Positions 1 through 10,104 of a stretch of 64,000 bases of DNA are shown piece after piece. Under the pieces are notes generated by a model that worked only from the letters and a program-made list of their open reading frames with translations, did not search any database and was not told the DNA's origin. A program made the translations under genes and the position numbers. Every line of letters starts with the position of its first letter. Within the stretch, counting starts at the first letter, position 1. Origin of the DNA: Viscum album (taxonomy: Eukaryota; Streptophyta; Magnoliopsida; Santalales; Viscaceae); the NCBI GenBank assembly GCA_963277665.1, contig OY728119.1, positions 316,902,206-316,966,205 on the forward strand, given 5' to 3'.

Positions 1-1012
1 TAAATATAATAGTGGTCGTTGGAATTAATTTCACTTTGAAATCAGACTTAAACTAGTGTCAATCGTTTGATACTTATTGTTTCATAAAAACACGCTATTT
101 GCTCTGACAGTGGTAATTAATTATTAAATTAATTAATGTGACTTATATGTTTTTAATTTTGTAAAATAGACTTCATTTTTGAATTCGGAATGTCAAATAT
201 ATCTTTGGGTGAATTTTTGGGATTTTTCTGAAAAACTTCAATTTTTGATGAATAGTGAAACCACTAAGTGGTACTTATAAAAACTGATTTTTCCTTTTAA
301 ATGAAATTTTTCCATCTTTGTGTTTTGAATTTCAAAAATCCGACATATATGGTTGTCATTAAGAAGTAAAATGTGGTTCAATGGGATAAAAATAATTTTT
401 TGGTGAATAGTAACTTATTAAGTTTTAATCGCGATTAGAGGTAATTAGTGTAGTTTAAGGTAAAAATAATGTTTTAATAATATGAAATGAACTTCACACA
501 TGTCCTAACCTCATTGTATTTGTCATGGCCGACCAAGACAACCCATGGGTCAACTTGGGGACCCCATGAAGCCACTTGGGTTGGAAAATGACATTAATAT
601 CTTTTTATTTAAAGTTAAATTAAAAATGAGACAAACATGAAATGTTTTACTAAAACAATTTTTACATGGGATTACACAAATCATATTTTTGACTATAAAT
701 ATTCATTGGAAAGATAAAAATATTTCCTACATCATAGTATTTGTTTTATAATTTTTATAATTTGAATAAAGTAAATTATTTATGACATCATGATGATGCA
801 GCAATGGCCTCATTATTTAACGATTTAAATAAAATGGAAAGATAATATAATATCTAAGACCTAAACATGTCCAAAACCTATTGGATGAGTGTATTTTGAA
901 CCCTTATCACCTTATACTCTAAACACATCAATGTGGGACCTCTTAAATCCGAATACCATTTTAAAATAATGTGACTTTTCTTTACCTTCCAAGAGTGTCC
1001 ATCCTCTCCTCT

Positions 1013-1019
1013 TATAAAA
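1013..1019 (+). promoter_or_regulatory. LTR TATA box (copy A)
   Basis: TATAAAA sits in CTCTTATAAAAGGCC. It is followed by a C/T-rich leader and then by a conserved AAG|GTAATG donor-like site at 1190. The same arrangement is conserved in both D LTRs, so this is the likely Pol II promoter marking the start of R. Confidence 0.7.
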
Positions 1020-1735
1020 GGCCTCCACCTCTACCTCCTTACCCACACTCCCAAATCCTTTGGCTCGGCCAAACTCTGCCCATTTTGTCTCTCAAATTCC
1101 CTCTATTACTCCTTAAAGCCTCACTTTGGGCATAAGTCTTCCCAAGGAAGCCTTTGAGCTCAAACCAAAGGGAGTTACCCGATTTTAAGGTAATGTCTTC
1201 ACTTGAGTCCTTTTGTTTTATTTTGCTTCTCCAACCCCCTAAAGTCTTTTTATTCATTTATTTTGTAACAAATACAGTATCGTCAATATACTATTATGTT
1301 GTTATAATAAGGATTCGAGCTACACTTTCACACACCTACATCTAATGGTTAAAGAACATACTGTTTCCGTGGATGGCGAATTTCTGCCTCCCGAAACGAT
1401 GATTGTTCAACATTGTTCTAACACCTTCAAATGTGGCCATTAAGATGACACTATATTTATATATGATATATAATATGTTTATGTTTTACTTAAGCTTCTG
1501 TATTTTTCATTTATGGCATACCTTTATGGTTTCCATTATGGGTAAACGCAATATCTTCATTTAAGGAAGTGCGGACTACCGCCCCCTCAAAGTGATGTTA
1601 TTCGTTAATGCCATATGTGGGACGTATAAAGGATGGATTTAAAGTTATTATATATGATGTTATACTGGAATTATAATATACCTATATATCATTATTATTT
1701 CATTCCATAAAAATATGAAATAGAAATGAAAGTAG

Positions 1736-1777
1736 CATTCATGCGTACGTACGGCTTACCGTCTCCATGAACGGTGC
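1736..1777 (+). other. Stem-loop unit with CGTACGTACG loop (copy A)
   Basis: TTCATG (1738-1743) can pair with CATGAA (1766-1771). The loop carries GCGTACGTACGG followed by TTACCGTCTC. Related units lie upstream in the same LTR, at 1567 (GAAGTGCGGACTACCGCC) and about 1360 (stem GTTTC/GAAAC). Equivalent units occur in the B, C and D LTRs. Confidence 0.55.
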
Positions 1778-2117
1778 ATTTCATTTCTTACCTCTAAATG
1801 ATTATGTAATATTATAAATACATGTATTTTCTGGATATATGATATATATGATATCCAAATCATGAATATAATTCTGTATATAAGGAAAATTTGACCACAT
1901 GAGCAAGATGTAATTGTAAGGAGTCCACTTTCGACTTAAGAACCAAATATCGACAAAACAAACATTATTAACTTAAATGATTACATAATGTTTATAACAT
2001 GGAAATAAGTGATCTAAAGGAATAATTAACTAGAAAAAGGTTCTTAATAAAGTGGAAATTAACTCAAGTTTATTATTCAGGACATTAAAGAAACAAACAA
2101 GACAATTTGGACTTGAG

Positions 2118-2890
2118 GTAAGGGATCTTACTCCTCTCTTTCTTTTTAAGTACACTCTTTTATGTCATTCCCTCTAAAGCTCAACTTTCTTGTTATTGGG
2201 ATGTTATTTTATATTAAACTTACTGTAATTTTTATGTTCATGTGATTAGAGACCCTATTCTCTCTCATCAATCCATTTTTGAAGTTTTGAGTGGCGTCGT
2301 TAGGCTGCCGAATTTTCGTAAGAGATCTAACCTCTCTCTTTCTTTTTAAGTACTCTCCTTTATGTCACTTCTTTTAAGCTCCTCTTTGTTATTTTGGGGG
2401 ATGTTATTTTATAAACTTTAGGTTAATATGATGAGATACCCTATTTTATCTCATCAATCCATTTTTGTATGTTTTATGTGGCGTCGTTAGGCTGCCGAGT
2501 TTTCGTAAGGGATTTTTCATCTCACTTTTATTCTCGTGAGATTTATGCTACATTTGCCACAATTTCCTTTTAGTGTTGTATGTACTGCCCATTATTCTAA
2601 TCTTTGTGTAATATACTTTCGTTTATGAGTATTTACATCAGTGATGTATTGTCCTTCTTTCATGGGGTGTATGTTTTGAAAGATACCCAAGTCGGTAAGG
2701 GAACCTTTCACCCTCCTATTTTTAAAAGAATTCTTTCATTGGGTCTTTTAATTTACATATTATTATGTTGGGATATGTTCTCATATATCTTTATTGATGT
2801 AAATTTTATGTCCAAGTGATGAGATACACTTTTTATCTCTCATCAACTCATTTTGATGTGACGACGTTCGGCTGTCAAGGGAACTTCTTA
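2118..2890 (+). repeat. Four-unit ~190-200 bp array inside LTR A
   Basis: Units begin with GTAAGRGA at 2118, 2318, 2505 and 2695. Most contain TTTCTTTTTAAGTA and GATGAGATACCC-like blocks and end in GTGGCGTCGTTAGGCTGCCG or a variant. The array is present in both D LTRs, beginning at 53636 and about 60523. The unit starts resemble plant 5' splice donors, which suggests a structured or spliced leader; function is unknown. Confidence 0.6.
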
Positions 2891-3235
2891 ACCCAATTTT
2901 GATTTCTTTGGGTTCAACATGTTGTTATTGAATATGTCATCCTTTGAATATGTGTGAATGACCTTTGATTATTTTACACTTAATATCCACTTATATTTTG
3001 TGTATTAGTTTGTCACACATAGTTATGTAAATGATTTATCCTTAAACCAAGGATACCGTCTTTGTATGGGACTTCGTCTCAATCTCCTTTCATTGAGGCA
3101 TATTTTATTTTATACGCAACCTTCTTTCATACGGTGTATAAACCCCTTTGACTTTTACGTTTATCCAAAAGGAATCTTTCTTTATACGAAGTGTTTTACT
3201 AAACGACAAAAGGGAATGTTTTTTGTCATACGTAT

Positions 3236-3260
3236 GCGGCGACAACGACTTCTCCGCCGT
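3236..3260 (+). other. GC-rich hairpin in LTR A with compensatory change
   Basis: CGGCG (3237-3241) can pair with CGCCG (3255-3259) around the loop ACAACGACTTCTC. In both D LTRs the same hairpin has CGGTG/CACCG, so one G-C pair has become a T-A pair. That double change is what selection for base-pairing would leave. Confidence 0.5.
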
Positions 3261-4121
3261 CGTGACTGTTATTTGGGTTTCAGCTTCCTCTACAAGCGAT
3301 ACCTTCTTTTTAAAATAAAAATAAATACCATGTTTTACTTTTCTTTTATTTTGGTATTGAAAATGGTTTTCATAATGTTTTTATATAAATGTGTTTTATT
3401 GATATCTTGTGATTGAAAGGTGGGAATGTTATGTTTCCATTATGCACGTTTTATGTGATACGATTATGTTGAGGTTCTTGGGCATTATTGTGAAGACGGG
3501 TGGTTCCGTGATAAACTAAGGGCGGGTGAGCCCGATATAGCTCTCCAATGCATTGGGTAACGCGAAGGAGTGAAACTTTAAGGTTTCTACGAAGAGATTT
3601 AGGGAATATACTGTGATGGTTATTCCAAACGTAACCAAGAGGGTTACTCCCTACGTAAGAATGTTATGAATGCCTCAAGTTACCTTTATGTATCATGTTT
3701 TCTATGATTTATTCATGGTTTGATGTGGTATGTAAAAGTGTCTATGTTTTATGGGTAAAGTATGATTTCATTCTTATGTATATATGAACTCATGTTTCCT
3801 TTTCATATTTTTATAACCCTTATTGAGATTTTTATGCTCATCCCAAGTTTTTGAAATGTTTTTCACAGGTCAAGGGAAAGGTACCTGATGTGATGATAGT
3901 GTGAAGGATGTGTCAAGAAAGAATCCATGTTTTATTTACAATATTTATCCGTTGATGGGAAGAATGAATACTATCTTTTATGTAACCACTTTGTTTAAAT
4001 GTGGAATCTAATGCAAGTTTCATGATCTAATTCTCTAAAACTCTAAACCTGAAAAGATCCTCAATGTGTAATCTTGTAATAACACAAGATTAAGTAAGGT
4101 TTAAGGATGGGGCCTTATACA

Positions 4122-5589
4122 CTAAACCCTATTTTGAAATATCTTTAAATTATTTATCCTTTTATTCAATTCATCATACCAATGATATCATGATTGGTGG
4201 TTTTATTATTGTCAATATGTGTCAGATGGATTGGTCTCAGCTTCACTCTGATGAATGTTATCAGCACCAGTCAGATGAGTCTGCACTTATTTTTGAGAAA
4301 CAATCTATACTTTTTTTCTTTTTATCTTGACCCAATTGTAAGATAATAATGTATGAATTATTTTTTTCTTGACCTAATTGAAATAAAATTAAAACTTTCT
4401 AAAAAATTATACCCCTGATATATCTTTTCATCTGACATACAAAGGATACCAATAATATGAATTAGTGTCAAAATCCATTACAATGGACTGGTAGAATACC
4501 ACATCTAATGGACCAGTTCTAGCAGCTTCGACTTCAAAAACATCTTTTCTTTTCTGATTACGACACACCAAATTAATTATTTGAAGATTTATTTCTTTTG
4601 GATTATTATTTTGACTTAAAACAATCAACTTGATCTTCTCACATTCTGTTCAACCTTCACAGACTTCAAACAATCCTATGACCGATAATCGCATACCAAT
4701 GGACTGATACCAGAAATATTTGGATTCATAAACTTTCTCCTTATCCAAACTTTATCTTTTAATAATTACTTCCTCAAAACTTTTAATACGTTTAAGATAA
4801 GATTCAGCTTCATTTGAATTACATTGGGAAGTATTGTAACTTCCCAGACTTCCATCCCCTTTTTTCTTTGTAACTAATTATCAATATGATTGGTAACAAC
4901 ATCTATCACCCTTTCATTCATAAGGCTTAAATCACATATTTATAAAAGAACTTATGAATGTTTTGAATTAGAAAATAGAAAATCATTGTCGGAATTATCA
5001 GATCCATTCAGACTCCAGAACACTTCCTCGTTATGATCACCACTTTCAGTCTAGACTTGATAATATTTCTAGATGCTTTTATCATTTTATCAAAATCCCA
5101 ATCTAATGGATCATATTCAATGAATCATGTCAATAATCTGATTTTGATCTTTCATACTGATGTCCTGAGTTTGAAAACAAAAATCTTATTCTTTTGATAG
5201 CTTCAAACATACATAATTTATTGAAAATAAATACAACCAAATCACAACATAGGCCTAACATTCCCTATATCAGGGTGTATAGATAAAGGAGATGTTTGAA
5301 ACTCTCACATCACCTCCTCCCATATCATGATTGGGACTACCATCTATCCCTAAAAAAGGATGAATTGATTTCCTCCTTTAGAAAATCCATCTTGTGAATC
5401 TTCTGAGGATATTTGGTCATGTAAGAAATCATAGTCGATGTCTCCCAAATAGTAATCTCTCACACGTTAGAGAATTAGAGGATTCAACACCATTGACTAA
5501 AGAAAAGCTTCATCCTCCACCCCAATCAAGTTTAGCTACAAGGAAACAAACTTCTCTGATACTTGTTTCACCAAATGATCTTGGGACTT
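4122..5589. other. Unassigned AT-rich stretch between LTR A and the gypsy pol remnant
   Basis: This should hold the integrase end of the minus-strand gypsy remnant at 5590-6835, but no HHCC or DDE signature was recognised. A 66-codon minus-strand frame at 4428-4628 contains an ordered stretch (residues KDVFEVEAARTGPLD) that looks more protein-like than its surroundings, but I do not recognise it. Nothing else is supported. Confidence 0.3.
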
Positions 5590-6835
5590 CCTGCTAAGGG
5601 AATCTTCCACCACATTGTCATTCCCAAGAGTATAGATTGTCTCAAAGTCATATTCCTTCAGTAATTAAAACCAACACCACTTTCTCAAGTTCAGGTATCT
5701 CTACCTGAATACGTATCTAAGACTCTAATGGTATGAGTAAATAATGAAGAACTCTCCCAAAAGATAGTGTTTCCGCATCCTCATAGTGAAGAATACCACT
5801 ACGAACTTTAGGTCATGAGTTGCATAGTTCTTCTATGGGTTATTAACTACATAGACCCATATACGATCATTTCCTACCTCTATATCAACATGAATCTGAT
5901 ACCATCTCCATAAGTGTTTAAATATACTATATACTCCATACCCATATATGAAAGTCTCAAAATAGGTTCACTCATTAGGATCAACCAAAACTCCTTAAAG
6001 GATATCTGGAACTATTAAATCAAGGTAAAAAAACTAATATTTCTACATCAGGGTAGTCAAATGAGTTGTAATCCTTTATAATTATACCACAAACCTCCTA
6101 TAGTACCCATAAAATCCAAGAATACTACTCACCTCTGACACACTTTTTGGTTGGATCCCAAGAAATCACTACATCGATCATTTCTGGTTCACACTAGGTC
6201 AGATAAAAACCTTCACTCAAATATCCTCCAACTAAAACTAAAGATCGTGAAACTCAGTAGGGTTCATCTGATATGCCACATCTTGGAGTAGTCTTAGGGT
6301 TAAAATAAATGAAAATCTCTTACTCCTACCTTATAGGTACTCCCAAAACATCATTAGGAAAGAGATCCATGAAATCCTTCACAACTGTAGTAATCTAGAT
6401 GCATGATGTATCTATTGTACCAATTTCTACACTCACCAACTAATGGGTTATGGGTTTTAGTTTCTTGATCACAAGACTCACTTGCTATTTCATGAGATCT
6501 CCTTCATCCAAAAAGGATAATCATGTCCCATAAGTGTGAAGTCATCTAACTCATCCGTAGTGACAATTAATTTGGACATAGATCATGGAAAACCATTCCA
6601 TACCCAATATAACATCATAATTTCTCATAGTGATGACCAAAAGGTCCCATGAGAAACTCTCTCCACCAAGAAATAGCTCCCACTTCTTGTTGATAAAAGA
6701 TATCGAATAAGCATTCCTTGTAGGAACCTCAAGGCAAAGCTGATAGGCTAGAGTCTTAGTTGAGATCTCCAACTCTCATAGTAGGAGTAAAAATATGAAG
6801 TAATGACTCAAACTTGTGTCTACCAATAATGAATT
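5590..6835 (-). pseudogene. Degenerate Ty3/gypsy pol: protease, partial RT, RNase H
   Basis: Read on the minus strand, domains follow the gypsy order. The protease is at about 6835-6551, with an active-site remnant LVDTS (in place of DSGA/DTGA) and the conserved tail YDVILGMEW ending in an INC motif. An RT start follows at about 6420-6270 (VKDFMDLFPNDVLGVP, then PKTTPR). RT then jumps to the thumb/connection part at about 6190-5960 (IDVVISWDPTKK). RNase H is at about 5850-5590, ending in GNDNVVEDSLSRKS. The palm with the catalytic YxDD is missing, so there is an internal deletion. Stops and frameshifts occur throughout. It is a dead copy of an autonomous Ty3/gypsy element, probably a chromovirus-like lineage; the lineage is inference. 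Confidence 0.8.
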
Positions 6836-7149
6836 AAGAGTAGAATAAATACATATGATACCTATAATCATCTAATTATTCTCTGGGTCATATGCCTCGA
6901 AAGCCTACGGTTTCCCATGATCCTGAATACCAGCTCCTTGAGCTTGATGTGGGCCACATGGTGTTGGTGGTGAAAGGATATCATATTCTCTAATGCTTCC
7001 AGAATCCCCTCCTAAGGGACCCAACCTACTCCTCTACCAGATCCACCTCCATAGAGGTCACCCTGGCCACACCTAGGAGATCCACTATCACGATGTTTCC
7101 TCTACTATGGTGTTCCCTCTACTATCCACTTTCCCTCCTCATCACATAT

Positions 7150-7210
7150 GTTTTGGGAATAACGTTCCATGTGACCTCACCCATCACATGTATAACATCT
7201 CCCCTCTAAA
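7150..7210 (-). pseudogene. Gag zinc-knuckle remnant (gypsy)
   Basis: The minus strand encodes CYTCDG, a stop, then GHMERY: a CX2CX4HX4C knuckle in which the last Cys is lost and one codon is now a stop. It lies upstream of the protease remnant in reading direction, as expected for the end of gag. In a living element it would bind the RNA genome. Confidence 0.55.
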
Positions 7211-8439
7211 AGATTCTAGGTTCCTCTACACGGTCCCTATGTCGCACGACCATGTGTCAGAGTTTTCTCATGATAATATCTAATGTACTGAGATCCTACC
7301 AAATGGTAACTACTAACTGTTATATATGACTCAACCCCATGATTCATGAAAGGGAAATTTCATTAGTTCTTTGAAATGATGTATGGTTTTTTGGTAATTA
7401 GGTGCAACAGAATGGCTGACCAAGGTCACCTCTCAAATAGGTAGTAATTAAAACAACTTATTAATGGTATTTGGAAAATAAAATAATATAATATAAACAT
7501 GATAATTAAAAGGATGGGTTTTGTTTTTCATTTATAAACAAATAAAAAGTATTTTGGAAGAATATTTCTTTTTTTATTGTTTTTTGAAATAAAATTTGAT
7601 TAATAAGACACAATGGGGAGATGTTTTTTTAGAAAATATTTTTAGAATGCATAATAGATCTATATCTAACTCTTCATTTAATTATTAATCATTATAATTT
7701 AAATTAATATCCACTTAATTATTATCCCTTAGTTTTTTAACCCTCAAACCCTATGACAATTAACTTAACCACCAATATGAAATTAATTAAACCCTAGGAT
7801 TGCTTCGGAACATGCAATCGCAGCACCCTACTTTGATTGGTGTTCTAAGGATTGCTTATGTTCAGTGGTAAATTATGGAATATATCATATTTATAAATGA
7901 GGACTAATTGAGATTATGTATTATACTTAAACTCTATAAATTGATCCCTTATGGTCTTTTATTATCGATTAAGATTACGGTCTCACAATTCACACAACTC
8001 TTGACCTCACATGTTTTGTGTTTATTGATTAATTAGTTTCATTTATTTTAAAAAATAAATTAATAGATCGTATTAAGTGAATTAAAGTATCTCATTGATT
8101 AAAAATAAAATAATGAATAAGGTAATGGGTAGATTTATTACTAAAAAGAACTACTCTTCCTTGGGGAGCGTAGTAATCGTTGAAATGTTTTGAATTTACA
8201 GAGGTTGAAGAATGGGTATAGCCTAATAAAGTTTCTACAATTGATTTAAATACAAAATAGAAATATTAATAGAATATGGAAATTGAAAATAACAGGGTAA
8301 ATGGAATAAAAACTAATACTTTATTTAAATCACAACAATATTACAACAAAGAAGTGGAAAAGAAGATAATTTGGAGGAGATACTAGATTGGTAGCTCCCC
8401 TCCTCCAATTGGGAATTTAAATGGTATGGTACAACTTAT
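7211..8439. other. Gene-free AT-rich stretch, possible inserted element interior
   Basis: No protein domain was recognised. It lies between the zinc-knuckle remnant and a PBS-like site, and separates gag (9.05-9.75 kb) from the rest of the polyprotein. Part of it is probably the interior of a separate inserted element. Confidence 0.3.
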
Positions 8440-8452
8440 CCTCTGATACCAA
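8440..8452 (-). other. Primer-binding site (initiator Met-tRNA type)
   Basis: The minus strand reads TTGGTATCAGAGG, one base short of the canonical TGGTATCAGAGC. It is preceded by GGTTGGGACGTGAAATTTGGGA, which resembles the LTR end beside the PBS at 10093-10104 (GGTTGGGTCGTGAAAGA). A minus-strand 5' LTR therefore probably occupies sequence to the right of 8453; its far end was not found. Confidence 0.6.
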
Positions 8453-9051
8453 TCCCAAATTTCACGTCCCAACCCCTTAAAATGAGAAAAACACTAATTT
8501 ATAGAGTAGAGGGGAGGCTATGTTTTAATAGGATTCAAGTGTGAATGGAAAAATTCAGTCAAATAAATTAATCCAAATTTCACTTCCTATTTTACCATCA
8601 AAAAACATTATCCATATATCATTAGAGGAGGATTATTTTTGATAAAATGGGTCTTAGATATTCTCTCCAAATTTGGTCCTAATCCACACAAGGATGAAGA
8701 AGTTATGTCCCAAATACTAAAGTGGTGTCCAATCTGGTGATTCTAGCCCACCTTTGACTTCATGGACATTTTAGTCTAATCAAATACATGATTTATCTCT
8801 AATGTACTAAATAAAATTTATGTCCCATTGAGTGAGAAAAAACATTAAAAAATTTCAGGGATGAATAATACAAATAAAAACATTTATTTCCAAAATACTA
8901 TAATGCACTTTCAATGGTAAAAATGGAATTTTCAATAAATTTTCAAATGAATGGTCAAATCCCAAATATTTTATAAATATAAATATTTAACACAATGTGG
9001 GGAAATTATGTCATTTATTATCAATAAAATTTTCAATAAAATTTTTCTTTA

Positions 9052-9750
9052 TCAAATCACATTGTCAACTCCAGATGCATGACATCCCTCAGATAAAAAA
9101 CAGTCTATCACCAGTGCCCTCTTTAACACTCCAGCATACATGGGAATGCACGAGGGTACCAAACTAGCAAAAATGTCTCTATAGAGACCTTGGTCAAACC
9201 TAGAAGTAGGCATATCAAATCTTGTTAAAGGAGTATGGATTAAGGTCAGTGAACTACACGTCATACTCAGAAATTGTCATCCATCCCTACTGTAGTTCCA
9301 AGAGCTTCTAAATCTGAACAACGCCTAAGCAAGAGGGTTAATACATCTTATGAAATAGTTTATGAAAGGCGGTCTATGAAAGGGTTGAATTATCATTTGT
9401 TTGTTTGATTAGACTCCACCAGTTCTCAAATGCTTTATGGAAAATATTGGGTTCCATTGCTACTACCTGATCAGTTAGTGTTTGGATAAGACTAAAAACC
9501 TAGATCACCAACTCTAGCCAATCCTTTAACACCTGGGGATTTGGCTCAACATGTAACCTCATCGACCTCTGGAACTATAACTCACAAAGTTTTCTAACCC
9601 TATGCACATCCTCATCTTTCTCTACTGGTATAATCATATACTTGAAAGGAAGGGTGCTGCTACCTACCCGCCTAGAGGAAGGATCTCGAATGATATCCCC
9701 TAAACTAAGGCCTCATCACTCACCAAATTTTCTTCATGATATTCAATTGA
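9052..9750 (-). pseudogene. Degenerate Ty3/gypsy gag (capsid region)
   Basis: Frames on the minus strand give YDV, then FTDL, then SRFDQGLYRDIFASLV and YAGVLKRALVID. This is the order of the plant retrotransposon gag domain: a Y-x-x-F-T-x-L helix, R-F-x-x-G-L, then a Y-x-x-x-x-x-R-A-L helix. The clearest open part is 9052-9264; upstream is interrupted by stops and shifts. Gag would form the particle. It probably belongs to the same dead element as 5590-7210, now separated from it by about 1.8 kb of other sequence. Confidence 0.65.
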
Positions 9751-10092
9751 TAACTGAGATTTTTGTCTTCATCGAGGAATCTTGAAAATTTAATCAACAC
9801 ATACCATGGTCAAATGAGCATATATACATGGGGATATAACTCAAGAAGTGCAATCAAAATTCTCAATCATATATGATGCATGCACTAATGTTACCTTCCA
9901 CCAATATCTCGGTATGTTGAGTCGAAAAGTAGGTGGTCAAAGTATTGGTGTATGGATACATTTACCACCACAATAACATTGGGTTCCCCATCCTGAATGT
10001 CACGCTCAAGAAACTTTTACACTGTTATCCTAAGTTCCCAACCAAAACTCATAAGGGGATATAACTCCAAACATCGTCTTGAGGTTTAACCT

Positions 10093-10104
10093 CTCTGATA
10101 CTAA
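10093..10104 (-). other. Degenerate primer-binding site next to an LTR end
   Basis: The minus strand reads TTAGTATCAGAG, one mismatch from TTGGTATCAGAG. It is preceded by GGTTGGGTCGTGAAAGA, a typical gypsy LTR end. It is correctly placed just upstream of the gag remnant at 9052-9750, so the 5' LTR of that element should begin near 10105 and extend right. Confidence 0.55.

Larger units (their letters stand above)
1..4121 (+). mobile_element. LTR copy A of a giant-LTR Ty3/gypsy-related element (5' end outside window)
   Basis: This stretch is collinear with 51520-55739 and 58410-62628, the two LTRs of element D. The alignment starts inside the LTR, about 620 bases from its expected start, so the left part lies before the window. 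The right end is GGGGCCTTATACA at 4109-4121, matching the end of the D 3' LTR. No PBS follows, so this is either the 3' LTR of an element lying to the left or a solo LTR. It keeps the TATA box, the donor-like AAGGTAATG at 1187-1195, the stem-loop units and the ~190-bp array seen in D. It is more diverged around 3430-3860 than elsewhere. Confidence 0.85.

Noticed and set aside
2118..2890. CRISPR-like array because of regular spacing
   Set aside because: Plant retroelement context, long diverged units rather than short identical repeats with unique spacers.
3066..3416. 116-codon plus-strand frame in LTR A
   Set aside because: Aligned positions in the D LTRs are interrupted, so the frame is not conserved.
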